Shown here: piece by piece, positions 55,315-63,856 of the stretch
Layout of the letters: each line of letters opens with the position of its first letter
Numbering within the stretch: position 1 is the stretch's first letter
From: Allorhizobium undicola ORS 992 = ATCC 700741
Lineage (GTDB): Bacteria > Pseudomonadota > Alphaproteobacteria > Rhizobiales > Rhizobiaceae
Length of the DNA stretch: 64,000 bases
Assembly (NCBI RefSeq): GCF_000621665.1
Contig: NZ_JHXQ01000007.1
Location: 1-64,000, forward strand
Direction: 5' to 3'
Notes under the pieces: generated by a model
Told to the model about the DNA's origin: nothing
What the model saw: only the letters and a program-made list of their open reading frames with translations
Databases searched by the model: none
Program-made: the position numbers and the translations under genes

Positions 55315-58300
55315 TCAGGCCGTCATCGCGTTTTCCTGGCTTGCGTCATTGCTGCGCAACACCAGGAATTCACGGAGAATTTCTGCCTGGATGGCAGCGC
55401 CGATCTCGGCTGCGGGGCCTGCATCCAGCATTTCCTGATGGTAGCAATCCAGCGCACGGCGATAGACACGCCCGCCGACATGGGTCAGCCATGCCTCCGG
55501 CTGGTAATTGATGACATGGTCGATGGCGGCATTGTTCCCGCGCTTTGCGGTGAAGAAATGCATATCGGTATCGACCCAGCCCGGCTTGAATTTCTGCGCC
55601 AGCCCAAGGTGGTGGATCACCACCGAGCGGGCTTTTTCCAGAATATCCGGCTCATAGGCCTGCACTTCCGTCACCAGCGGATGATCGTCCAGCCCGTATT
55701 GCTGGAAGAGATAATCGTTCAGCACCGAAAAAAGCGGCTTGTTGGTGTCGAGTTCAGCCGGATCCACATCGAAGCCGAGGAAGCCAAGGGCTGCCTGCAC
55801 CAGCGTGGCATCGTCCAGACGCGCGGCATCGGCGTTTTGCAGATAGGGATAGGAATCGAGCAGGCCAAGGAAGGCGACCTGTTCATCCTGATCGCGAAGC
55901 TGGCGGGCAATCTCGTGGGCAACCAGCCCGCCAAACGACCAGCCGAGCAGATGATAAGGCCCCTGCGGCTGAATGCGCCGCATATGGTCCACATAGCGAC
56001 CGGCCATTTCCTCCACCGATTGCGGCAGGGCGGAAAGATCGCGCAGACCTTCCGACTGGAAGGCATAGATCGGCGTGTCGTCCGAAACATGTCCGGCAAG
56101 CGAGTAGAAGCCCCAGCCCATGCCAAGAACCGGATGGACGCAGAAAAGCGGTGCGCCATGGCCGCGCTCGCGGATCGGCAAAACCGGATCAAGGAAATTG
56201 GCCCTTGCTGCCGGCGCTTCGATCAGGCGCGCCAGCGTGGCGATGGTGGGGGTGTCAAAAACGGCAGCGATCGGAATTTCGCTCTTCATCCGGGCGCGGA
56301 TGGCGGCAATCATCCGGGCGGCGGCAAGGCTGTCCCCGCCGAGGTTGAAGAAACTGTCATGGATGCCGACATCCTTGATGCCGAGAATATCGCGCCAGAT
56401 GGCGGCAATCGTCTCCTGGGCCGCGGTCTGCGGCGCAACGAAACCTTCCTCCGCCTTCCATTGCGGTGCGGGCAGGGCGTTGCGATCGATCTTGCCGTTA
56501 ACGTTGAGCGGGATGGTTTCCATCTCCACATAGGCGGCAGGGATCATATGTGCGGGCAGGGACTGGGCAAGGCGGGCCGAAAGCTCTGCTGCATCAGGCA
56601 GCGTGCCCGCGCTTGGCACGACGTAAGCCACCAGCCGCTTGCCCTGGCCGGGATCGTCACGCAGCACCACGACGGCCTGGCGGATTTCCGCCTGATCGAT
56701 GAGGGCGGCTTCGATTTCACCCGGCTCCACCCGGAAACCGCGAATCTTGATCTGATGATCGTTGCGGCCGAGATATTCCATCACGCCGTCGGCACGCCAG
56801 GTTGCCATATCGCCGGTGCGGTACATGCGTGCGCCGTCGCCGGCAAAGGGGTCCGGCAAAAAGCGCTCTGCGGTCAATTCCGGCTTGTCGAGATAGCCCT
56901 TCGCCACCCCGGTGCCGCCGATGTAAAGTTCACCGGCAACGCCGGGGGGAACGGGCTGGCCGTTCCTGTCGAGAACATAAAGGCGGGTGTTCCAGATCGG
57001 CTTGCCGATCGGCGTCGTATCGAGATCGCTGCCGGTAAGGGCCATGGCGGTGGACCAGACAGTCGTTTCCGTCGGTCCATAAACGTTGAGAACCGGATGG
57101 CCGAGTTTTGCCATGCGGTGAGCGAGATCGGCAGGCAGGGCTTCACCGCCAACCAGCGAACGCAGGCCACGAAGCTCGCTCAGATGCTCTTCCAGCAGGG
57201 CGCGCCACAGTGAAGGTGTCGCCTGCATGACGGTGGCGCCCGATTGCTTGAGAAGTCGTGCAAGGGCTGCCGGATCGCGCACCGTATCGCGCGTGGCAAT
57301 GACCGTCTGCGCGCCGGTCAGAAGCGGCAGATAGAGTTCCAGCGCGGCAATATCGAAGGCGATGGTGGTTACGGCAAGCAACCGGTCCTTTTCCGTGAGT
57401 TTCAGCAGGTCCTGCATGGAAAGCAGGAAATTGGTCAGCGCACGGTGTGGGATCTGCACGCCCTTGGGGCGGCCGGTCGAGCCGGATGTGAAAATGACAT
57501 AGGCCGTGTCGTCATCGGCAATGACCGGACGCTTCAACTGCCCGGCCGAGGCCGCAAGTTCACCGGAAATACGGTCGATCAGCAGGGTGTTGATCCCGCC
57601 GAGGGAAAGGCGGGCGCTGCCTTCCGTGGTGGTGATCACGGCGCCGGGCCTTGCATCTTCCAGAATGATGCCGATGCGCGCCGGTGGATCGGCCGGATCG
57701 AGCGGCAGGTATGCGGCCCCCGCCTTCAGCACGCCGAGAAGGGCCACGACCATCATTTCAGACCGTGGAACGGCCACGGCGACCAGCTGGCCGGGCTTGA
57801 CCCCCTCAGCCTGTAGGCGGGCGGCAAGCCCGTCGGAGGCCGCGTCAAGCTGGGCATAGGTAAGGCTATGCTCACCGAAACGCACCGCCACGCGCTCAGC
57901 CTTGCTGGCTGCCTGCTGGCGGAAGAGATCCGGCCAGTTCTCTTGCGGGAGGGGCTTTGTCGTGGCGTTCCAGTCTTCCAGCACCTGCTGACGCTCGCCT
58001 TCGGACAGGAGGCTGAAGGCACTGAGCGGCATGTCGGGCGACAGAAGCAGGCTGTCCATCATCCGGGTGAAGCGGGCCTCGTGGGCCTTCAGTTCCTCTT
58101 GCGAATAGAGGGCCGGGTTGGCATCGAAGTCCACCCTGATCTCGCTGCCGTCACCACGGTCATAGGCGAAGATGGTGATGTCGTTCATCGTGCCGTTCGA
58201 CAGATTGTGCATGGTGGTCGGGTGGCCACCGAAATGAAGATCGTAATCGAAGGGCTCGATATTGACGCCGATGAAGGCGATCTGCTCATCCTGCCGCACC

Positions 58301-59310
58301 ATGCCGATGTCGCGCCGCATATCCTCATAGCGATAGCGCTGATAGCGCAAGGCGCGCATCATCTGCTGGGAAACCTGCTTTACGAGATCCTGAAGCGAGG
58401 TTTCCCGCGAGAGCTTGAAGCGAAGGGGAACGGCATTTGCCATCATGCAGGGAATGCGGCGGGCGGCGGCGCTGACGCGCGCCGTGACCATGGTGACGAT
58501 CGCCAGATCCTCAACATCGGTTGCGCGCGCATAATAGGCGGCGACCATTGCAATGAGGGTTTGGGGAACGCTTGCCCCCAGGACCTTGGCGGCATTGATG
58601 ATTTCAGCGGATTTTTCGCAGGACAGATAGGTACTGTGACGCAACATGCCGCCAGCCGGGGCAACGCGCTTGCGTGCCAGCGTGACCGGTTGCGGCACAT
58701 TCTGCAACTGCTCCATCCAGTAGGCGCGGTCGCGCTCGAAATGCGGAGAATTGCGGTATCCCGTTTCAATTTCCAGCAGATCTTCCAGCGAGCCGAAGTC
58801 GCAGGGCAGCGGTGCGCGATTTTCTTCCAGAGCATTATAAAGCTCCGAGAGACGGCGTGTCGCCATGCCGCCAGTGAAGCCGTCGAAGGCGATGTGATGG
58901 ACGCGGTGATACCACAGCCAATGATCGTCGGCGAGCTTGACGAGGGCGCTGGTCCAGAGCAGGCCGGTGGCAAGGTCGAGCGGCGCCTCGATGTCGGCCA
59001 TCATCCATTGCCTGGCGGCGGCCAGCGGGTCCGTTGCGGAGGAGAAATCCATGACACGGAAGTCTTCCGGATAGGCCGCCAGAACGACCTGATGAGGCTG
59101 TCCGTCGATTTCGCGAATGCGAATGCGGGTGGCCTCCAGCTCCTGCGTCAACTGCGTAAGGGCCTTGACGAAATGCGTCTGGTTGACGGGGCCATGAATT
59201 TCCATGAACTCGGCCAGATTGAAGACAACGCCCGGTGCTCCAACCTTTTCGCTGATCCACATGCCGGCCTGTGCCGGGGTGACCGGTAAAATCTTTTCCA
59301 TACTGGTCAT
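55315..59310 (-). CDS. Single-module nonribosomal peptide synthetase, C-A-T-TE, predicted glycine
   Basis: A 1331-residue synthetase. Condensation domain about 5-430 with HHIAFDG at 138-144. Adenylation domain about 460-950 with the core TSGSTGRPKG (608-617) and YGPTETT (744-750). Carrier domain about 960-1035 with phosphopantetheine Ser994 in LGGDSL. Thioesterase about 1050-1320 with Ser1125 in GWSFGG. By the ten-residue specificity code I read D653, I654, L657, Q696, L719, G721, V743, V751, W752, K940, that is DILQLGVVWK, very near the glycine code DILQLGLIWK. A condensation domain at the very start, without an upstream carrier, suggests a fatty-acyl starter or an acyl/peptidyl partner in trans. 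EntF has the same domain order but a serine code. First gene of a five-gene operon. Confidence 0.92.
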   Translation of the reverse strand: MTSMEKILPVTPAQAGMWISEKVGAPGVVFNLAEFMEIHGPVNQTHFVKALTQLTQELEATRIRIREIDGQPHQVVLAAYPEDFRVMDFSSATDPLAAARQWMMADIEAPLDLATGLLWTSALVKLADDHWLWYHRVHHIAFDGFTGGMATRRLSELYNALEENRAPLPCDFGSLEDLLEIETGYRNSPHFERDRAYWMEQLQNVPQPVTLARKRVAPAGGMLRHSTYLSCEKSAEIINAAKVLGASVPQTLIAMVAAYYARATDVEDLAIVTMVTARVSAAARRIPCMMANAVPLRFKLSRETSLQDLVKQVSQQMMRALRYQRYRYEDMRRDIGMVRQDEQIAFIGVNIEPFDYDLHFGGHPTTMHNLSNGTMNDITIFAYDRGDGSEIRVDFDANPALYSQEELKAHEARFTRMMDSLLLSPDMPLSAFSLLSEGERQQVLEDWNATTKPLPQENWPDLFRQQAASKAERVAVRFGEHSLTYAQLDAASDGLAARLQAEGVKPGQLVAVAVPRSEMMVVALLGVLKAGAAYLPLDPADPPARIGIILEDARPGAVITTTEGSARLSLGGINTLLIDRISGELAASAGQLKRPVIADDDTAYVIFTSGSTGRPKGVQIPHRALTNFLLSMQDLLKLTEKDRLLAVTTIAFDIAALELYLPLLTGAQTVIATRDTVRDPAALARLLKQSGATVMQATPSLWRALLEEHLSELRGLRSLVGGEALPADLAHRMAKLGHPVLNVYGPTETTVWSTAMALTGSDLDTTPIGKPIWNTRLYVLDRNGQPVPPGVAGELYIGGTGVAKGYLDKPELTAERFLPDPFAGDGARMYRTGDMATWRADGVMEYLGRNDHQIKIRGFRVEPGEIEAALIDQAEIRQAVVVLRDDPGQGKRLVAYVVPSAGTLPDAAELSARLAQSLPAHMIPAAYVEMETIPLNVNGKIDRNALPAPQWKAEEGFVAPQTAAQETIAAIWRDILGIKDVGIHDSFFNLGGDSLAAARMIAAIRARMKSEIPIAAVFDTPTIATLARLIEAPAARANFLDPVLPIRERGHGAPLFCVHPVLGMGWGFYSLAGHVSDDTPIYAFQSEGLRDLSALPQSVEEMAGRYVDHMRRIQPQGPYHLLGWSFGGLVAHEIARQLRDQDEQVAFLGLLDSYPYLQNADAARLDDATLVQAALGFLGFDVDPAELDTNKPLFSVLNDYLFQQYGLDDHPLVTEVQAYEPDILEKARSVVIHHLGLAQKFKPGWVDTDMHFFTAKRGNNAAIDHVINYQPEAWLTHVGGRVYRRALDCYHQEMLDAGPAAEIGAAIQAEILREFLVLRSNDASQENAMTA

Positions 59311-59832
59311 CTTAAATCCATACCCTTGAAATATTTGTCAGAAAATGAACAAAGCTTCGCCCTGCGCGGCGATGATGCCCCGTCCGTGGAATAAAAATGG
59401 CTGTTCTTGCGGTTTTGGCGTGAAAGCCGGTCGTCGTAAAAAAAATACTTTAGAAAATTATAAATTTAAGTGGATTGCCGTTGTGTGGTCATCCGCTTGC
59501 GTCCTTGAATTGTTTTACAGCAAGGTCGTTGTGCAATGCAATTGCGGTATCGAACTAGGCGGTTATGCGCTTAATGAGATATTAAATCGGAAGTCCCTCA
59601 AAGCCAAGGGGTCAACGCTGCGAAAGGCCGCACTTACAGGGTGTTACGGCCTAAAAGCCGGGAATTTAACGAATAATTTTGCGCTGCAACATAATGGAAA
59701 GGCGTATTTTAGCCCGATTTTTGCCTCATACCCTCAATTCTAACGGGTAAATATGGAAAATTCGACTGAATTACCCTCTTTTGTATGGCGGCGAGATGCC
59801 GGGAGCCTGCTGCATTGCGTTAAATTGGATCA
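59311..59832. other. Gene-poor, AT-rich gap upstream of the NRPS operon
   Basis: 522 bases that contain the leftward promoter of the NRPS-efflux operon; a TATAAT-like box reads leftward within GAAAATTATAAATTT near 59455. The composition is clearly AT-richer than the flanks, which may mark acquired DNA or a regulatory region. A rightward frame at 59345-59743 (132 codons) has no family resemblance or ribosome site and is not called. Confidence 0.45.
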
Positions 59833-60792
59833 TTAAAGCGTGTGGCGATCTTTCAGATCCGCTCCTGACGCTTTAGGTGCATTTCGATCTGATTGAATAA
59901 GATCGGCGCTCTGGCTTTTTGGCTCGCGCCTCAGGCTGGCATACATTCCAGTGGTGCGGAATTGTGACGGTGAGACCGAATAGATGCGGCGGAAGACCTT
60001 GGAAAAGTAATTGCTGTCGGTGAAGCCGCAGAGAATGGCAACCTGCTTGACCGACAGTTTCTCCGAGCCCGCCAGCAGGACTGCCGCATGGTGAAGGCGA
60101 CGGTGGAGGACGTATTCCGCGGGTGCAATGCCTTCAGCCGCCGCAAAACGGCGGGAAAAATGTGCTCTGCTCATGCCCATCAGGCCCGCAAGACTGCTCA
60201 CATCCAGAGTGCTGCCGATATGCGTTTCAATGTGATCCAGCACCGGCTGCATATCCCTGTGCCGGTTGGGCATCTCCACCGCGCCGAACACGTCATCATA
60301 AAGCGCCGTGATTGCCTCATAGGCAATGGCCGAGGCCTGCCCGATCGTGGCGGGATCCTGCATCAGGCGCAGCGCGCATCCGGCCAGATGCTCTATGGTG
60401 GCACCTTGCAGGCGCAGCACGGGGCCGGCTGCGGCCTGGATCATGGTGTGAAGGCGCAGTGCCTCCTCACCGGTCATGGAAATCCAGAAGAATTCCCAGT
60501 GTTCGCCCGGTTGCAGCCAGTAACGATGATTGTCCGGAACGGTCAGAAGCAGGGTCTGGCCCGGCGCGATACGAAACTGGCGGCCTTGGTGGCGCAGATT
60601 TCCCTGCCCGCTGATCGTGTGCTGCAAGACTGTAAAGGGGGAGGCGCCCCGGTTGCGCCCATCCCATTCATAGTGTTCATTGCGGCGCAGTTCGTAGCCG
60701 GCGCTGGTCGGCATGATGGTCAGATGCTGGCGTCCGCGCGGCAATGAAATGATCTGGAGGCGCGGGCCGCCTGCAAGGAGATTTTCAAGCAC
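59833..60792 (-). CDS. AraC-family regulator of alpha-galactoside use
   Basis: A 319-residue regulator. The N-terminal cupin-like arm and sensor domain covers about 15-150 (LRHQGRQFRIAPGQTLLLTVPDNHRYWL). The C-terminal double HTH covers about 190-285 (LDVSSLAGLMGMSRAHFSRRFAA, then SVKQVAILCGFTDSNYFSKVFRR). It is divergent from melA across 239 bases, as MelR relates to melAB in enterics, so activation of melA by a galactoside is likely. A 40-residue polar tail follows the HTH. It could also act on the NRPS operon beyond, but the orientation gives no support. Confidence 0.86.
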   Translation of the reverse strand: MLENLLAGGPRLQIISLPRGRQHLTIMPTSAGYELRRNEHYEWDGRNRGASPFTVLQHTISGQGNLRHQGRQFRIAPGQTLLLTVPDNHRYWLQPGEHWEFFWISMTGEEALRLHTMIQAAAGPVLRLQGATIEHLAGCALRLMQDPATIGQASAIAYEAITALYDDVFGAVEMPNRHRDMQPVLDHIETHIGSTLDVSSLAGLMGMSRAHFSRRFAAAEGIAPAEYVLHRRLHHAAVLLAGSEKLSVKQVAILCGFTDSNYFSKVFRRIYSVSPSQFRTTGMYASLRREPKSQSADLIQSDRNAPKASGADLKDRHTL

Positions 60793-61031
60793 AAAATTAC
60801 CCGTATTTGCCGGTTTCGTCCCCTAGCCGCTTGAAATGTTCAATCATAATCTTTCGCCGATCAAGTGCCTCGTCAGAAATTTCAGCGGTTTACCTGTAAA
60901 ATTCCTGTTGCGGCATCACGTGCACGGGGTCTTCTGTCTTTGGATGCGGGCCACGGAATGGCGATCAAAAAGACAGATGGCCCGCACAGGCAAAGGCGGC
61001 GGCAGTGCCGCGCAGGGAAGGATATTGACCA

Positions 61032-62381
61032 ATGGCCAAACAGCCCAGGATCACGTTTATCGGAGCCGGTTCCACCGTCTTCATGAAAAATATCATCGGC
61101 GATGTTCTTCAGCGACCGGCACTTTCGTCCGCGCGCATTGCGCTGATGGATATTGACCGCGAGCGGCTGGAGGAAAGCGCTCTGGTGGCTGGCAAGCTGA
61201 TTTCCACACTCGGCGTTGGGGCAACGGTTGAAACATTCATGGACCAACGGGCGGCGCTTGACGGCGCGGATTTCGTGATCGTCGCTTTCCAGATTGGCGG
61301 TTATGAGCCCTGCACGGTCACGGATTTCGAAGTGCCGAAAAAGTTCGGCCTGCGCCAGACCATTGCCGATACGCTGGGCGTGGGCGGGATCATGCGCGGT
61401 CTGCGGACGGTGCCGCATTTGTGGAAGATCTGCGAGGACATGCTGGCCGTCTGCCCCGGCGCCATCATGCTGCAATATGTAAACCCCATGGCAATCAACA
61501 CCTGGGCGATTGCCGAGAAATATCCGCAAATCCGCCAGGTCGGTCTTTGTCATTCCGTTCAGGGCACGGCGCATGAGCTGGCGCTGGATCTGGATATTCC
61601 CTATGAAGAAATCCGCTACCGTGCCGCCGGTATCAATCACATGGCCTTTTACCTGACCTTCGAACATCGCCAGCCGGACGGTTCCTATCGCAATCTCTAT
61701 CCTGATCTCGTTGCGGCCTATCGGCAGGGCCGCGCGCCCAAGCCGGGCTGGAACCCGCGCTGCCCCAACAAGGTGCGCTACGAGATGTTGATGCGGCTTG
61801 GCTATTTCGTCACGGAAAGCTCCGAGCATTTTGCTGAATACACGCCCTATTTCATCAAGGAAGGTCGCGAGGATCTGATCGAGAAATACGGCATTCCGCT
61901 GGATGAATACCCCAAGCGCTGCATCGAACAGGTGGAGCAGTGGAAAGGGCAGGCCGAGGCCTATCGGAGCGCGGAGCGCATAGAGGTCAAGCCCTCGCAT
62001 GAATACGCCTCGACGATCATCAACTCCGTCTGGACCGGTGAACCTTCGGTCATCTACGGCAATGTGCGCAACAATGGCTGCATTACGTCGCTACCGGCCA
62101 ATTGCGCGGCGGAGGTGCCGTGCCTGGTCGATGCATCCGGCATCCAGCCCACCTATATCGGTGAATTGCCGCCGCAGCTGACAGCGCTGATGCGAACCAA
62201 TATCAATGTGCAGGAGCTGACGGTGAAGGCGCTGATGAGCGAAAACCGCGAGCACATCTATCATGCCGCCATGATGGATCCGCACACGGCTGCCGAGCTG
62301 GATCTGGATCAGATCTGGTCATTGGTGGACGAGCTTCTGGCCGCGCATGGGCAATGGTTGCCGCAATGGGCCCGCGTCTGA
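61032..62381 (+). CDS. melA: Alpha-galactosidase (GH4, NAD- and metal-dependent)
   Basis: A 449-residue GH4 enzyme close to E. coli MelA along its length. The Rossmann start KITFIGAGST-like RITFIGAGSTVFMKN binds NAD. The metal ligands are Cys and His in GLCHSVQG and GINHMAFYL. VVAFQIGGYEPCTVTDFEVP, LGYFVTESSEHFAEYTP and YGNVRNNG are conserved. GH4 enzymes work by an oxidation-elimination mechanism needing NAD and Mn. ATG 61032 has GAAGGA upstream. It acts inside the cell on imported melibiose, raffinose or galactinol; glucuronate- or glucose-acting GH4 members are less likely given the strong MelA match. A terminator follows. Confidence 0.93.
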   Translation: MAKQPRITFIGAGSTVFMKNIIGDVLQRPALSSARIALMDIDRERLEESALVAGKLISTLGVGATVETFMDQRAALDGADFVIVAFQIGGYEPCTVTDFEVPKKFGLRQTIADTLGVGGIMRGLRTVPHLWKICEDMLAVCPGAIMLQYVNPMAINTWAIAEKYPQIRQVGLCHSVQGTAHELALDLDIPYEEIRYRAAGINHMAFYLTFEHRQPDGSYRNLYPDLVAAYRQGRAPKPGWNPRCPNKVRYEMLMRLGYFVTESSEHFAEYTPYFIKEGREDLIEKYGIPLDEYPKRCIEQVEQWKGQAEAYRSAERIEVKPSHEYASTIINSVWTGEPSVIYGNVRNNGCITSLPANCAAEVPCLVDASGIQPTYIGELPPQLTALMRTNINVQELTVKALMSENREHIYHAAMMDPHTAAELDLDQIWSLVDELLAAHGQWLPQWARV

Positions 62382-62394
62382 CAGGAAATTGGTG

Positions 62395-62425
62395 GGGAAA
62401 GCTAAAAAAGCTTTCCCTTTTCTCT
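62395..62425 (+). terminator. Rho-independent terminator of melA
   Basis: Perfect 9-base stem GGGAAAGCT / AGCTTTCCC with a short A-rich loop, then TTTTCTCT. Confidence 0.88.
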
Positions 62426-62434
62426 GGTTTTGTC

Positions 62435-62449
62435 TAGTAAATATTTACT
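62435..62449. promoter_or_regulatory. LacI-type operator before the LacI gene
   Basis: TAGTAAATATTTACT contains a perfect 14-base palindrome (62436-62449). It matches 13 of 15 bases with 63737-63751 before the binding-protein gene. Confidence 0.65.
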
Positions 62450-62631
62450 GCGCTTTTGGGCGCTGTTGCCGCTTCGTTTATGTGCGAAGCGCCATTGGCT
62501 GCGGATGGGTTTCGACATCATCCTGGAAGCGCCAATGAGTTTTCCGCCCTTCACGGAAGTGCGGGAAAACGTGTTCAATCGAAACTTCCTCCGGACCCCC
62601 GTGCCGGTGGCAGGGAAAGACGCGCAAGAGC

Positions 62632-63693
62632 ATGGCCACGATAAGGGACATAGCCGCGGCAGTTGGAGTGTCGTCGGGAACGGTGTCCCGCGTCTTGAAC
62701 AACGACCCCAGCCTGTCGATTTCTCAGGCCAGACGCGAGGCGATTGTCGCGACCGCTCAGGAGCTTGGCTATGCTACGCCGCGCAGCCGGTACCGCGCCA
62801 GCAAAATTGCGCCGCTTGCAGGCCGCAAGGGGGGCGTGCAGGCCCGCATCGCGCTTTTGCATTTTCTGACATCCGAGCAGGAATTGTTCGATCCCTATTA
62901 TGTCGGGGTTCGTCTGGGCATAGAGCGGCGTTGCGCGGAAAACGGACTGGAGATCGGGCGGGTTTTCACACCTTTATCCCCCTGGAACGTCAATGATCAC
63001 GGTGCAATGCCGGGGGCCATTGTCATCGGCAAGCATGGCCGGGGCGAAATCGCGGCCTTGTCGGCTCACTGCCCCCAGGTGGTCTTTGCCGATGTCGATC
63101 CGCATCTGGCGCAACACGACTGCGTGGCGGCCGATCTTGCCATGGCGACACGGCAGATTCTGGATGGCCTGTGGTCCGTTGGGTATCGGCGCATCGGTTT
63201 CATCGGCTGCAACGAGTTGATGGATGGCAATAGCGAGCCCTATACGGAAATGCGCTGCCGCGCCTATCTTGACTGGATGAAGGCGAAGAATGCTCTGGAC
63301 CCTGCCCTGCTTGCTTTGGGCGAGGGGCGGGAATGGGGGCATAATCTGCGCCTTGAGGTGGGATATGAACAGGCTGGCCGCTTGCTTGCCCTGCCTGTCC
63401 GGCCCGATGCCATTCTGGCGGCCAATGATAACATGGCCATCGGGGCCTATCGCGCCATCCAGGAAGAAGGCCTGACCATTCCTGCCCATATCGCGCTTGC
63501 CTCGTTCAACAATATCCCTGTAACCGAATTCCTCAATCCCACCCTCTCGACCATGGATATTCCGGGAGACAGTATCGGCGAGGCGGCGGTCGATCTTCTG
63601 GTGGAGCGTCTGATGGGGCGCACCTATTCCAAACATGTCACCATTCCCACCCGGATGCGGTGGCGCGACAGTTGCCGCCATCCCGCCGGGTAA
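62632..63693 (+). CDS. LacI/GalR-family regulator
   Basis: A 353-residue repressor. The N-terminal LacI HTH reads ATIRDIAAAVGVSSGTVSRVLNNDPSLSISQARREAI (2-39) with a hinge region near 50-60. The periplasmic-binding-like core follows (DAILAANDNMAIGAYRAIQEEGLTIP; LSTMDIPGDSIGEAAVDLL). It stands between melA and a sugar-binding protein gene. Two matching AAATATTT-centred palindromes lie before this gene and before the binding-protein gene, so autoregulation and control of the transporter are likely. The ribosome site (AAGAG) is weak but the start fits the family. Confidence 0.9.
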   Translation: MATIRDIAAAVGVSSGTVSRVLNNDPSLSISQARREAIVATAQELGYATPRSRYRASKIAPLAGRKGGVQARIALLHFLTSEQELFDPYYVGVRLGIERRCAENGLEIGRVFTPLSPWNVNDHGAMPGAIVIGKHGRGEIAALSAHCPQVVFADVDPHLAQHDCVAADLAMATRQILDGLWSVGYRRIGFIGCNELMDGNSEPYTEMRCRAYLDWMKAKNALDPALLALGEGREWGHNLRLEVGYEQAGRLLALPVRPDAILAANDNMAIGAYRAIQEEGLTIPAHIALASFNNIPVTEFLNPTLSTMDIPGDSIGEAAVDLLVERLMGRTYSKHVTIPTRMRWRDSCRHPAG

Positions 63694-63736
63694 TCATTTT
63701 CTCGTAATGATTTTCTTCGCATCTGCGAAATAGTTT

Positions 63737-63751
63737 TACTAAATATTTTCT
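63737..63751. promoter_or_regulatory. LacI-type operator before the sugar-binding protein gene
   Basis: TACTAAATATTTTCT, a slightly imperfect copy of the operator at 62435, 106 bases before the next ATG. Confidence 0.6.
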
Positions 63752-63856
63752 TGCGCCTTTCGCGGATGAGCGGAATAGTTTGGCCATGCTTGCGCGTCCG
63801 TGGCCGGACGTTGCGGGTGTCGTTCTAAACGCGACCGTTCATTTGGGGAGGATGAA

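Noticed and set aside
57868..59289. 473-codon plus-strand frame, and the 591-codon frame at 55438-57213
   Set aside because: Both are antisense to the NRPS, which shows all core motifs; they carry none.
55315..59310. Annotation of the NRPS as enterobactin synthase EntF
   Set aside because: The domain order is the same, but the adenylation code is glycine-like rather than serine-like and no entABCE-type genes or siderophore receptor are nearby.
59345..59743. 132-codon frame in the gap before the NRPS operon
   Set aside because: No ribosome site, no family resemblance, and it overlaps the probable promoter region. Noted only because the gap is unusually AT-rich.
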